64,000 nt of DNA from Bog-756 sp963831535 (GTDB taxonomy: Bacteria; Actinomycetota; Acidimicrobiia; Acidimicrobiales; RAAP-2). This document shows, piece after piece, positions 16,623 through 24,885 of the stretch (positions are counted from its first letter, which is position 1; every line of letters begins with the position of its first letter). The position numbers were made by a program, and so were the translations under genes. The DNA lies in assembly GCA_963831535.1 (NCBI GenBank), contig CAWHQP010000001.1, forward strand, positions 124,001 through 188,000, written 5' to 3'. Below the pieces are notes generated by a model, which was given only the letters and a program-made list of their open reading frames with translations, searched no databases and was not told the origin of the DNA.

Positions 16623-18188
16623 CTACGACTCGACAGTGTGGACGTCGCTGATGCCGGCAGCCGCCCGGAGCTGGGCCAGGGCGGCGCCGGGAACCTGCTG
16701 GTCGGTGGACAGCACCATCAAAGCGGTGTTCCCGGTAGCGGACGGGCCCACCGCCATCGAGGAGATGGATACCTGGGCCTCACCCAGGATGGTGCCGACC
16801 ACGCCGATCATGCCGGCCCGGTCGTCGTTGCGGACCACCACCATGTGGGGGGCGGGCGGCACTTCGACGGTGTGGTCGTCCATCATGACCAGACGCGGCT
16901 CGGTCCGGGGACCGGTGAGCGTCCCGGCCACGGCGTGGTCGCCGCTGCGCAGCGTGATCAGGTTGACGTAGTCATGGGCAGTGACCGTCGAGGTCTCCCG
17001 CACCTCGAGTCCCCGTTCCGCCGCCAGCTGGGGCGCGTTCACGTAGCTGACCGGCTCCTCGGTGGCCGCGGCGAACAGGCCCTTCAGGACCGACAGGGTG
17101 AGGATCCCCGTCCCGGCACCGGCCAAGCCCCCCTGGTACTCGATCTCCAAGATGTCGGGCAGGCCGTCGTTGAGGCACGAGAGGATCTTGCCCAGCTGCT
17201 CGGACAGCCCCATGAACGGACGGACGGTCTCGGAGACGTCGGTGGCCGCCACGTTGACGGCGAAGGGCACGAAGTCACCGTTGAGGGCCAGGATGACCTG
17301 CTCGGCAATGGTCACCCCGGCCTTGTCCTGGGCTTCGGCCGTCGAGGCCCCGAGGTGGGGGGACACCACGACCGAACTCAGCTCGAACAGCGGCGACTCG
17401 GTGGTCGGCTCCTTGGCGAAGACATCGAGGCCGGCCCCTTGCACCTGTCCGGAACGGATGGCTTCAGCCAGGGCCTCCTCGTCCACGATGCCGCCGCGGG
17501 CGGTGTTGATGATCCGGAGACCGGGCTTGGCCTTGGCCAGCAGATCCTTTCCGATCAGTCCGAGGGTCTCGGCGTTCTTGGGCAGGTGGACGGTGACGAA
17601 GTCGGAGGTGGCCATCAGCTCCTCCAACCCCATGAGCTCGACACCCATGTGCTTGGCCCGGTCGGTCGACACGAAGGGGTCGTAGGCCACCAGACGCATC
17701 CCGAAGGCCAGGGCCCGCTGGGCCACGAGAGCCCCCACCCGGCCCAGGCCGACCACACCCAGGGTCTTGCCGTGCAGCTCCACGCCCTCCCACTTGGACC
17801 GCTCCCACTTCCCCGCCACCAGGGCGGCGTGGGCCTGGGGGATGTTCCTGGCCTGGGCCAACAACAGAGCCATGGCCTGCTCGGCGGCCGAGAGGATGTT
17901 GGACTGGGGGGCGTTGACCACCATCACCCCGCGCTCGGTGGCCGCCGCCACGTCCACGTTGTCGAGGCCGATGCCGGCCCGCCCCACAACGATGAGGTCG
18001 GTGCCGGCCGACAGCACTTCGGCGGTCACCGTCGTGGCCGAGCGGATGATCAGGGCCTGGGCCCCGACGATGGCCGAGACCAACTCCTCGGGGGACAGTC
18101 CGAGCTGCACGTCGACCTCGTGACCGGCAGCGGTCATCAGATCGAGGCCCGGTTGAGCCAACTTCTCGGTGACGAGCACCCTACCCAT
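16623..18188 (-). CDS. serA: D-3-phosphoglycerate dehydrogenase
   Basis: First step of serine synthesis: oxidation of 3-phosphoglycerate to 3-phosphohydroxypyruvate with NAD. The 521-aa protein has the catalytic/NAD domain with GLGRVG at 147-152, the active-site blocks NTARGGIVDEEAL (catalytic Arg region), the conserved Glu in AKEP and PHLGAST (catalytic His), then an intervening (ASB) domain and a C-terminal ACT domain (HMVVVRNDDRAGMIGVVG), as in the long actinobacterial type regulated by serine. AAAGGAACCCC precedes ATG 18188. It is followed 55 bases upstream by an aminotransferase on the same strand and lies near divergent serC. Confidence 0.96.
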   Translation of the reverse strand: MGRVLVTEKLAQPGLDLMTAAGHEVDVQLGLSPEELVSAIVGAQALIIRSATTVTAEVLSAGTDLIVVGRAGIGLDNVDVAAATERGVMVVNAPQSNILSAAEQAMALLLAQARNIPQAHAALVAGKWERSKWEGVELHGKTLGVVGLGRVGALVAQRALAFGMRLVAYDPFVSTDRAKHMGVELMGLEELMATSDFVTVHLPKNAETLGLIGKDLLAKAKPGLRIINTARGGIVDEEALAEAIRSGQVQGAGLDVFAKEPTTESPLFELSSVVVSPHLGASTAEAQDKAGVTIAEQVILALNGDFVPFAVNVAATDVSETVRPFMGLSEQLGKILSCLNDGLPDILEIEYQGGLAGAGTGILTLSVLKGLFAAATEEPVSYVNAPQLAAERGLEVRETSTVTAHDYVNLITLRSGDHAVAGTLTGPRTEPRLVMMDDHTVEVPPAPHMVVVRNDDRAGMIGVVGTILGEAQVSISSMAVGPSATGNTALMVLSTDQQVPGAALAQLRAAAGISDVHTVES

Positions 18189-18243
18189 GGGGTTCCTTTC
18201 TATGGACGTATGAGGCGGAGAGGCGTGAGACCGCAGGAGGACC

Positions 18244-19449
18244 TCACGAGGCCTCGCCGAAGAGCTTGGCCAGGCGGGAGACCCCTTCGACCAGGTCGTC
18301 GTCGCCCAGGGCGTAGGACATCCGGAAGTAACCGGGGGCTCCGAAAGCCTCCCCGGGCACCACCGCCACCTTGGCCTCGTCGATGGCCAGCTCGGCCAGC
18401 TCCGTACTGGACTCGGCCACCCGTCCCCGGATCGGGCGGCCGAGCAGGCCCTCCACCGAGGGGAAGGCGTAAAAGGCGCCTTCAGGCAGGACGCAGGTCA
18501 CCCCGTCGATCTCGTTGAGCATGGTGTGGATGGTCAGTCGCCGCCGGTCGAAGGCGGCCCGCATCATGGCCACCGCCTCGAGGTCGCCGGTCACCGCGGC
18601 CAGGGCCGCTCGCTGGGAGACGTTGGCCACATTGGAGGTCTCGTGGGACTGGAGGTTGGTGGCCGCCGTCACCACGTCGGTGGGTCCGATCATCCACCCG
18701 ACACGCCAGCCGGTCATGGCGTAGGTCTTGGCCACACCGTTGACGACGATGCAGTGGTCGGTCAGCTCGGGGACCAGCACCGGCATCGAGTGGTGTTCGG
18801 CCCCCCCGTAGACCAGGTGCTCGTAGATCTCGTCGGTGAGGACCCACAGGCCACGCTCCACCGCCCACTGGCCGATGGCCTCGATCTCCGCTCTGGAGTA
18901 GACGGCACCGGTCGGGTTGGAGGGCGAGACGAACAACAGGACCTTGGTGCGCGACGTGTAGGCCGCCTCCAGCTGGTCGAGGGTGACCCGGAAGCCACTG
19001 GCGGCGTCGGTGGCGATCACCACGGGCACCCCACCGGCCAGAGCGATGACCTCGGGGTAGGTCGTCCAGTACGGAGCCAACACCAGCACCTCGTCGCCGG
19101 GGTCGCAGAGCACGGCGAACGAGTTGGCGATGGCCTGCTTGCCCCCGTTGGTCACCAGGATCTGTGAGGCAGAGACCTCGAGGCCCGAGTCCCGCCGGGT
19201 CTTCGCAGCCAGGGCCTCCCGCAGCTCGGGGAGCCCACCGGTGGGCGAGTACTTGTGGGACCTGGGGTCGCGGCAGGCCACCTCAGCCGCCGCCACGATG
19301 TGCTCGGGCGTGGGGAAGTCAGGCTCGCCGGCGCCGAAGCCGATCACGCTCTCACCCTGGGCCTGGAGGGCCTTGGCCTTGGCGTCGACGGCCAGGGTGG
19401 CCGAGGGCGAGACGGCGGCGATCCGCTTGGAGATGCGCTGTCCGGTCAT
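18244..19449 (-). CDS. Pyridoxal-phosphate aminotransferase, aspartate aminotransferase type
   Basis: Class I/II fold aminotransferase of 401 aa. Landmarks are FGAGEPDFPTP near residue 40, YSPTGGLPELREA, SPSNPTGAVYS (the conserved Asn), LTDEIYEHLVYGG (Asp and Tyr contacting the cofactor), VNGVAKTYAMTGWRVGW (Schiff-base Lys) and the C-terminal FRMSYA Arg for the substrate carboxylate. This fits the subgroup of bacterial AspAT/AspB; exact substrate specificity is not certain. Downstream is serA with a 55-base gap; upstream is divergent serC, so a shared amino-acid role is likely. Confidence 0.88.
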   Translation of the reverse strand: MTGQRISKRIAAVSPSATLAVDAKAKALQAQGESVIGFGAGEPDFPTPEHIVAAAEVACRDPRSHKYSPTGGLPELREALAAKTRRDSGLEVSASQILVTNGGKQAIANSFAVLCDPGDEVLVLAPYWTTYPEVIALAGGVPVVIATDAASGFRVTLDQLEAAYTSRTKVLLFVSPSNPTGAVYSRAEIEAIGQWAVERGLWVLTDEIYEHLVYGGAEHHSMPVLVPELTDHCIVVNGVAKTYAMTGWRVGWMIGPTDVVTAATNLQSHETSNVANVSQRAALAAVTGDLEAVAMMRAAFDRRRLTIHTMLNEIDGVTCVLPEGAFYAFPSVEGLLGRPIRGRVAESSTELAELAIDEAKVAVVPGEAFGAPGYFRMSYALGDDDLVEGVSRLAKLFGEAS

Positions 19450-19526
19450 GGCGCCGCCGCCCCACGGCAGGTGCTCCGGCCAGGGCCGGTTTCAGTGTGG
19501 TTGGCCATGGTGCCATGATTCCATAC

Positions 19527-20672
19527 GTGACCGACACCCCTGACATCGCCATTCCCAGCAACCTCCTGCCTGGCGACGGGAGGTTCGGATCGGGCCCCTC
19601 CAAGGTGCGGCCCGAGGCCGTGGAGGCGCTCGCCCGCTCGGCCGGGCGCTACCTCGGCACCAGCCACCGGCAGAAGACGGTCAAGTCGGTGGTGGGCAGC
19701 CTGAGGGAGGGTCTGGCCCAGCTGTTCTCGCTCCCCGACGGCTACGAGGTGGCGCTGGGCAACGGTGGCACCACGACCTTCTGGGATGCCGCCACCTTCG
19801 GGCTGATCGACCGCAAGAGTCAGCACCTGACCTTCGGGGAGTTCTCCTCCAAGTTCGCCACCGCGGCCTCCGACGCCCCCCATCTCGGCGATCCGGAGAT
19901 CATCGCCTCCGAGGTGGGAACCCACCCGCTCCCCATCGCCCGCGACGACATCGACCTGTACGCCCTGACCCACAACGAGACGTCCACGGGGGTCATGATG
20001 ACCATCGCCCGGCCCGACGGCGTTGCCGCACCGGCTGACGGTGGAGGTCTGGTGGCGGTGGACGCCACGTCGGGGGCCGGGGGCCTCCGGGTCGACCCCG
20101 AACAGTTCGACGCCTACTACTTCGCCCCGCAGAAGTGCTTCGGGTCGGACGGAGGACTGTGGGTGGCCCTCCTCTCCCCCGCCGCCCAGAATCGGATCGC
20201 CGCCATCGCCGCCACCAAGCGGTGGGTACCGGCCTCGCTGGACCTGACCATCGCCCTCGATAACTCAAAGCTCGACCAGACGTACAACACGCCGGCCCTG
20301 GCCACCCTGTTCCTCTTTGACAACCAGGTCCGCTGGTTCAACGACAACGGAGGGATCGAGTTCTCCGCCGGGCGATGCGACAAGTCGGCCGAGACCCTCT
20401 ACACCTGGGCCGACAACGCCGACTTCACCACCCCCTTCGTGACCAGGGAGCAGGACCGCAGCCACGTGGTGGGGACCATCGACTTCGACGATGCCATCGA
20501 CGCCGCCACGGTGGCCGCCGTGCTGCGCAAGAACGGCGTCGTCGACACCGAGCCCTACCGCAAGCTCGGCCGTAACCAGCTGCGCATCGCCATGTTCCCC
20601 TCCATCGACCCCGAGGACGTGGCCTCACTGTGCGCCTGCATCAACTACGTGGTGGGTGCCCTGGCCGCCTGA
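19527..20672 (+). CDS. serC: Phosphoserine aminotransferase
   Basis: Second step of serine synthesis: phosphohydroxypyruvate plus glutamate to phosphoserine. The 381-aa protein shows the actinobacterial SerC pattern: FGSGPSKVRPEA, GNGGTTTFWDAATFGL, THNETSTGV, VDATSGAGGL and FAPQKCFGSDGG (Lys of the cofactor Schiff base), ending with LGRNQLRIAMFPSIDPEDV. GTG 19527 is preferred because a -10-like CATGAT lies seven bases before it; an in-frame ATG at 19515 is the alternative. Divergent from the aminotransferase gene with a 77-base gap. Confidence 0.93.
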   Translation: MTDTPDIAIPSNLLPGDGRFGSGPSKVRPEAVEALARSAGRYLGTSHRQKTVKSVVGSLREGLAQLFSLPDGYEVALGNGGTTTFWDAATFGLIDRKSQHLTFGEFSSKFATAASDAPHLGDPEIIASEVGTHPLPIARDDIDLYALTHNETSTGVMMTIARPDGVAAPADGGGLVAVDATSGAGGLRVDPEQFDAYYFAPQKCFGSDGGLWVALLSPAAQNRIAAIAATKRWVPASLDLTIALDNSKLDQTYNTPALATLFLFDNQVRWFNDNGGIEFSAGRCDKSAETLYTWADNADFTTPFVTREQDRSHVVGTIDFDDAIDAATVAAVLRKNGVVDTEPYRKLGRNQLRIAMFPSIDPEDVASLCACINYVVGALAA

Positions 20673-20731
20673 CCGGCCCGGCCGGTGACCGACACGCGCC
20701 GGGGTGGATGATGACCGGTTCCGCGCTCAGG

Positions 20732-22033
20732 TCAGGACGTGACGACCATGGTGCGACGGCGGCGGCGGCCGATGAGCACCGCCCCACCGAGGAGCCCTGC
20801 GCCGGCCAACGGCAGGAGCAGGGTGACCGGCGTCTCCGGCGCGCCGGTGCTTGGACCGATCGACGCCCAACTCGGGGCCACATCGGTGGCGTAGTTGGGC
20901 GTCAGGTCGACGAGGCTGCCGGTCTGGGCCACCCCGCCCGAGAAGGGCACGGAGTACCCGGTGAAGATGTCCTGGGTGGTGCCGGCGCTCTGGGGGCTGG
21001 CCAGCTGGTCGAAGGCGATCTGGGTCCCGTCGGGCGAGAACACCGGGTTCTCGACCGCCACCTTGGTGCCGGTGGCCACCTGGACGGAGTCCTTGGACGT
21101 GGCACACACCTGCATGCCGTCGGGCTGGGGCGGTGCGCCGGTCAGCTGCTGGAACACCGGCTTGACCGCGGAGCCGGCCTGGTCACTCATGGTGTACAGC
21201 TGTGTGCCGACACAGGGTCCGTTGGCAGCGTTGGGTGTGGGGCGGTCGGACTGGAAGACGATCACCTGTACCCCGTTGCCGTCGATCGTGGGGGCGAAGT
21301 CGGGCTTCGAGTCGTTCGAGTTCTGATCGCCGTCCGCCGCCGACAGGTTGACGAGGGACTGGGTCACGAAGTTGTAGGTGTAGATCTGGCTCTTCCCGCT
21401 CCCCTGGGTGCGGACGAAGGCGATCTCGTCGGGGTTCGACGGGTCGTAGACCGGCTCGGTGTCGCTGTAGGTCTGGGTCTGGGACGGGGGGAACACCGGG
21501 GCCACCGAGCCCGGGGTGTTCAGGTCCTCGGTGTAGAGCTCGGGTAGACCACCCCCACGGGTGCTCTGGAAGATGATCCGATTCTGGCCGCCGGGACCCG
21601 CCGGTGCCCATGACGGGTAGTCGTCGCTGGCCCCGCTCGGAAGGTTCTGGGATACGTCGACCGGAGTTCCCGATGCCGTGCCGTCGGTCGACAGGGCCGT
21701 GGTGAACAGCTCGAAGTCGACGCCGTCGTTCCGGTTGCTGGCGAAGATGACCTCGCTCCCGTCGGGTGAGACGAACGGGTGCTGGTCGGTGCTGCCGGTG
21801 CAGTCGAGCTGGGGAACGCTGAAGGGCGAGACGGTCAGCTTGACGAAGAGTTCACTGGTGCTTCCGTAGAGGCAACCCGGTGCGGTGGCGCCACGGGTGC
21901 TCTGGAACACGATGGAGCCATTGATGCCGGGGAACGCCGCGCCGGCCACGCCGGAGAGCAGGACCAGTGCGCCAATCGAAGCTGCCCCAGCCACCGCTAC
22001 CCGACGGAGAACACTCCTCTTCGAGCAGAACAT
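20732..22033 (-). CDS. Secreted PD40/TolB-like beta-propeller protein with PExP tag
   Basis: A 433-aa secreted protein. The signal peptide (1-33) is followed by FPGINGSIVFQSTR and several PD40/TolB propeller motifs (HPFVSPDGSEVIFASNR, NPVFSPDGTQIAFDQ). Four or more blades can be seen. The C-terminus is GAPETPVTLLLP, a hydrophobic stretch and GRRRRR, the same kind of tag as on the neighbouring propeller, the phosphoesterase and two neocarzinostatin-like proteins. Function is unknown; TolB-type propellers bind proteins or ligands. ATG 22033 has GATACT seven bases before it, so the mRNA is probably leaderless. Confidence 0.78.
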   Translation of the reverse strand: MFCSKRSVLRRVAVAGAASIGALVLLSGVAGAAFPGINGSIVFQSTRGATAPGCLYGSTSELFVKLTVSPFSVPQLDCTGSTDQHPFVSPDGSEVIFASNRNDGVDFELFTTALSTDGTASGTPVDVSQNLPSGASDDYPSWAPAGPGGQNRIIFQSTRGGGLPELYTEDLNTPGSVAPVFPPSQTQTYSDTEPVYDPSNPDEIAFVRTQGSGKSQIYTYNFVTQSLVNLSAADGDQNSNDSKPDFAPTIDGNGVQVIVFQSDRPTPNAANGPCVGTQLYTMSDQAGSAVKPVFQQLTGAPPQPDGMQVCATSKDSVQVATGTKVAVENPVFSPDGTQIAFDQLASPQSAGTTQDIFTGYSVPFSGGVAQTGSLVDLTPNYATDVAPSWASIGPSTGAPETPVTLLLPLAGAGLLGGAVLIGRRRRRTMVVTS

Positions 22034-22040
22034 CCACAGG

Positions 22041-22046
22041 AGTATC
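22041..22046 (-). promoter_or_regulatory. -10 element GATACT of the 20732 gene
   Basis: On the minus strand GATACT lies seven bases before the ATG at 22033 with no ribosome-binding site in the usual place. The same hexamer stands six bases before the starts at 23440 and 44489. Confidence 0.5.
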
Positions 22047-22228
22047 TCCTACACCGAGCTGGATGAACATAGTCCTCGCGTGGCGCGTCGATGAACCTTG
22101 CGTTACGGAACCATTCAAGTTCACCTTTTCCTCACACAGAGCGGGCTCATGTCATGGAGGGTGATCGGAGGACCACCCTCCAAGGTCACCGGATTGGTCC
22201 CGAGCCGGCCCGTCGGACTCCGACCGTT

Positions 22229-23440
22229 TCAGCGGACCACCACCGCTGCCGACTGGCGCCGATGTCGCCGGATCAGGGCGTACGCGCCCCCCACCATGAG
22301 CGCAGCTCCGGGCAGAAGCAGCGTGGCTGGCGTCTCGGGCAGATTGGGGAGCGGCGAGACGGGCTGCCAGTCGGGCTGGCTGTTGGCCGACGATCCCGCC
22401 CCCATGGTGAGATCGGTCTCGCTGCTCTGGGGCGCTCCGAACGTATCCGACTCGTAATCAATCACCTGGGTCCCGTTGTGGACCACCGGCTGGGTGTAGG
22501 CGATGTGGGTCCCGTCCGGCGAGAACACAGGTTGGGTGTCCGTGGTGGTCGATGAGGCCAGTCCCGGCCACAAGGCGGTGACGGTTGGGCTGGCTGACGT
22601 TGGATTGGTGAAGTACCAGAGGCTGTGGCCGCCCGAACGGGTGGAGTCGAAGATGATCTTGGACCCGTCGGGACTCCAGTCCGGATTGGCGTCTGACTGC
22701 TGCGGCCCGAGTGTGTTCCCGGTGGCGATGGTGGAGAGATCGGTGTCGGTCAGGGTTGTCTGCGCCGGGCAGGGATGCGCGGCGGTGGGGACCTGGACCC
22801 CGGTCAGCAGGTGGATCTGGTTGTTTCCGGCAACGTAGACCAGCTTGGTCGAATCAACCGGGTCGAACACGATCCGGCTGGCGGCCCCGTTGTCAGACGA
22901 CGCGGCAGCCAGCCCGCCCGGGGGGTCGTAGAGGTCGCAGGCCGAAGAGACGCCAGATGGGACGTAGACCGTGTAGATGCTCTGGTTGTCGCGGTTAAAC
23001 ACGACCGTGTTGCCGTCGTCGCTGAATGAAGGCCCGTAGTCGTCATGGGTCTCCTGCCCGGCGTCCTGGGAGATCTCGGTGGCCGGGGTGCTCTCGTTGG
23101 CATCGGTCTGCCCGACCAGGTAGATGGCCCACCTCCCTGACCGGTTGCTGGAGAATGCGACTTGTGTGCCGTCGGGCGAGTAAAACGGCTCGGCATCGAC
23201 GGATCCGTTGGTCAGCACCGTGGTATTGGAGAGGTCGCCAGCGGATGTTCCGATGCCGGCGCCGTCCGGGTTCACCTGCAGGATGTTCACGTTGTTGTTG
23301 CGAGTGGTGACGAAGGCGATGTCACCGTTGGTTCCCGGAAACGCGGCACCGGCGACGGCCGGTACGCACACCAAGAGTCCTAGGGAAGCCGCCACGGAGA
23401 CGGCGACTCGGTGTGTCCACCGGTGAGCCGAAGACCTCAT
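22229..23440 (-). CDS. Secreted PD40/TolB-like beta-propeller protein with PExP tag
   Basis: A 403-aa paralogue of the preceding protein. Signal peptide (about 1-35), FPGTNGDIAFVTTR, then PD40 motifs (EPFYSPDGTQVAFSSNRSG, GPSFSDDGNTVVF, NPDWSPDGSKIIFDSTRSGG, QPVFSPDGTHIAYTQ). The end is LPETPATLLLP, a hydrophobic stretch and RRHRRQ. The start is placed at ATG 23440 because GATACT lies six bases upstream and the signal peptide then begins properly; a start 13 codons further upstream is possible. The pair probably arose by tandem duplication, since both face the same way with a 195-base gap. Confidence 0.77.
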   Translation of the reverse strand: MRSSAHRWTHRVAVSVAASLGLLVCVPAVAGAAFPGTNGDIAFVTTRNNNVNILQVNPDGAGIGTSAGDLSNTTVLTNGSVDAEPFYSPDGTQVAFSSNRSGRWAIYLVGQTDANESTPATEISQDAGQETHDDYGPSFSDDGNTVVFNRDNQSIYTVYVPSGVSSACDLYDPPGGLAAASSDNGAASRIVFDPVDSTKLVYVAGNNQIHLLTGVQVPTAAHPCPAQTTLTDTDLSTIATGNTLGPQQSDANPDWSPDGSKIIFDSTRSGGHSLWYFTNPTSASPTVTALWPGLASSTTTDTQPVFSPDGTHIAYTQPVVHNGTQVIDYESDTFGAPQSSETDLTMGAGSSANSQPDWQPVSPLPNLPETPATLLLPGAALMVGGAYALIRRHRRQSAAVVVR

Positions 23441-23446
23441 GAATCG

Positions 23447-23452
23447 AGTATC
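23447..23452 (-). promoter_or_regulatory. -10 element GATACT of the 22229 gene
   Basis: GATACT on the minus strand is six bases before ATG 23440, the leaderless spacing. It supports the shorter start of this gene. Confidence 0.5.
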
Positions 23453-23653
23453 CGCGATCGTCGATCGGAAGAACAACACACGAGCGGTGTACTCGAGATG
23501 AACTCTCTCTCACGGGAGCGTGAAGTTTCACAGGGACCTCACGGGCGGAGTCCAGTTCGCACTCAGCGTGTTGATCAATTCACCACGTGTAATGGTCGAG
23601 AAGTCCCTCGACAGCCCCCGGCGACGCTGAACGTCCTGTCGAGGCCGCCGCAC

Positions 23654-24025
23654 CTACGAGGTGACGATCTTCTCCCGCTGCGACCGGTTCCGGGCCACCG
23701 CCTCAGCGATGAGTCGCACCAACTCCTCGGCGGCGTCGAGCCCGACTATCGGACGGAGCCACAGGGTGAGGTCGATGGGCGAGAGGTCGGGCCGCGGCGA
23801 CACGGCTGTCTTCCGCAATTCGCCGGAGCTGTCGAACACGCCGATCCACCACGCCGGGACGAGCATCTCGTCCGACCCGTAGAACCGGAGGTCGAACACC
23901 TCCGTTCCCAGTTCGACGGTTGCCCCCAGCTGCGCTTCTCCTGACGGAACGGCCACGAAGAGTGAGAGTAGCGGCGGAGAAATTGTTCCCGCCAGTGGAA
24001 CTACTTCGAGCGTCGCCAGCGTCAC
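23654..24025 (-). CDS. Hypothetical protein (123 aa)
   Basis: A 123-aa soluble protein with no signal peptide or membrane helix and no family I recognise. It has a beta-rich first half (VFDLRFYGSDEMLVPAWWIGVFD) and an amphipathic C-terminal helix (LDAAEELVRLIAEAVARN). Codon use resembles the neighbouring genes, which supports it being real. It stands alone between divergent or unrelated genes. Confidence 0.5.
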   Translation of the reverse strand: MTLATLEVVPLAGTISPPLLSLFVAVPSGEAQLGATVELGTEVFDLRFYGSDEMLVPAWWIGVFDSSGELRKTAVSPRPDLSPIDLTLWLRPIVGLDAAEELVRLIAEAVARNRSQREKIVTS

Positions 24026-24323
24026 GCGACGTGAGAATTACGGGAACCCGTGCCCAGACTCGGGGTAGCCGATGGCGCTACGTGCGTGAGGCAGGTGGCC
24101 CTCAAACGTACCCCGATGCGTTCGGTTCACCGGGCCCGAGTAACGCTTCAACCCATCCGGACCTGACTTCCGTTAGCCGAGCGCCCACGACGACCACCCA
24201 GAGCGACGTGGATCCCTCACTGAGCCGGACGTCGCAACGGACGCTCGCCGTCGCCCGCGGTTCCGGGGATCGAGATGCTCGGCCGGAGAGGCCAGGACGA
24301 TGGCAGCTGCCCAGTCCGGGCGA

Positions 24324-24602
24324 TCAGAAGCCGGTGGTCTGATCGATGGCATCGAAGGCGGCCTGCGTGACCTTCTTCGCATCGAACCCGCGGGCCTCGG
24401 CGTCATCGGCGCGCTTGAGGTCGCTCCCGTCGGACCTCGCTCCTTCCGTCCACGGCTCCATCGTCGCGACGATCGGCTCGTCGGGTGGAGGATCGTTGCC
24501 CTCGACCCCACCGTCCCGGATCAGTCCGGTCGGCATTCCGCCAGAAATCCACCGCGCCTCATGGCGGCCGTAGGGATCGATGTACCAACCCTCTTCGTTC
24601 AC
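24324..24602 (-). CDS. Small DUF2510-like protein (92 aa)
   Basis: A 92-aa protein whose first 25 residues (EEGWYIDPYGRHEARWISGG) match the DUF2510 pattern G-W-Y-x-D-P-[YH]-x4-x-R-[WY]. The rest is acidic and polar with no membrane segment. Such motifs typically head membrane proteins, so this is a short variant of unknown role. The interval 24026-24323 before it contains nothing I can support. Confidence 0.55.
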   Translation of the reverse strand: MNEEGWYIDPYGRHEARWISGGMPTGLIRDGGVEGNDPPPDEPIVATMEPWTEGARSDGSDLKRADDAEARGFDAKKVTQAAFDAIDQTTGF

Positions 24603-24885
24603 GGCATCGCTCCCGTCTGACGGCCCGTCGCCGTCACGTCACTGTCGCCATCCCACTCTGCCCTACCGACGGCGCCGATACCAGCGGGACACAAGCAACC
24701 GGGAGTCGTACCCACGAGTCAACGAGGGAAGCAACGGCCGATGGTGACGAGATCAGCCGCGGTTCATGGATGCCGGCGAAGTTCGCGGCGGCGTCACGCG
24801 ACTGCGCGCAATGTTCACTCTCGCTGACCAACAGATCACTTTCACGTAGAGCTCATGTCACAGACCACTTGTTAAAAGAGTTCGT
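24603..24885. other. Upstream region of the phosphoesterase gene
   Basis: No gene seen. It contains GTTCACTCTCG (24813), TTTCACGTAGA followed directly by GCTCATGTCAC (24840-24861), which loosely resemble PHO-box half-sites in 11-base register, and an AT-rich TTGTTAAAA before the ATG at 24886. The match is weaker than the sites at 14302 and 14469. Confidence 0.35.

Noticed and set aside
16518..18518. Long plus-strand frame opposite serA
   Set aside because: serA is secure on the minus strand; the antisense frame has no motifs or ribosome-binding site.
22119..22140. GTTCACCTTTT plus CCTCACACAGA as a PHO box upstream of the 20732 gene
   Set aside because: Only two units, the second poor, and oriented away from the gene; not enough to list as a site.
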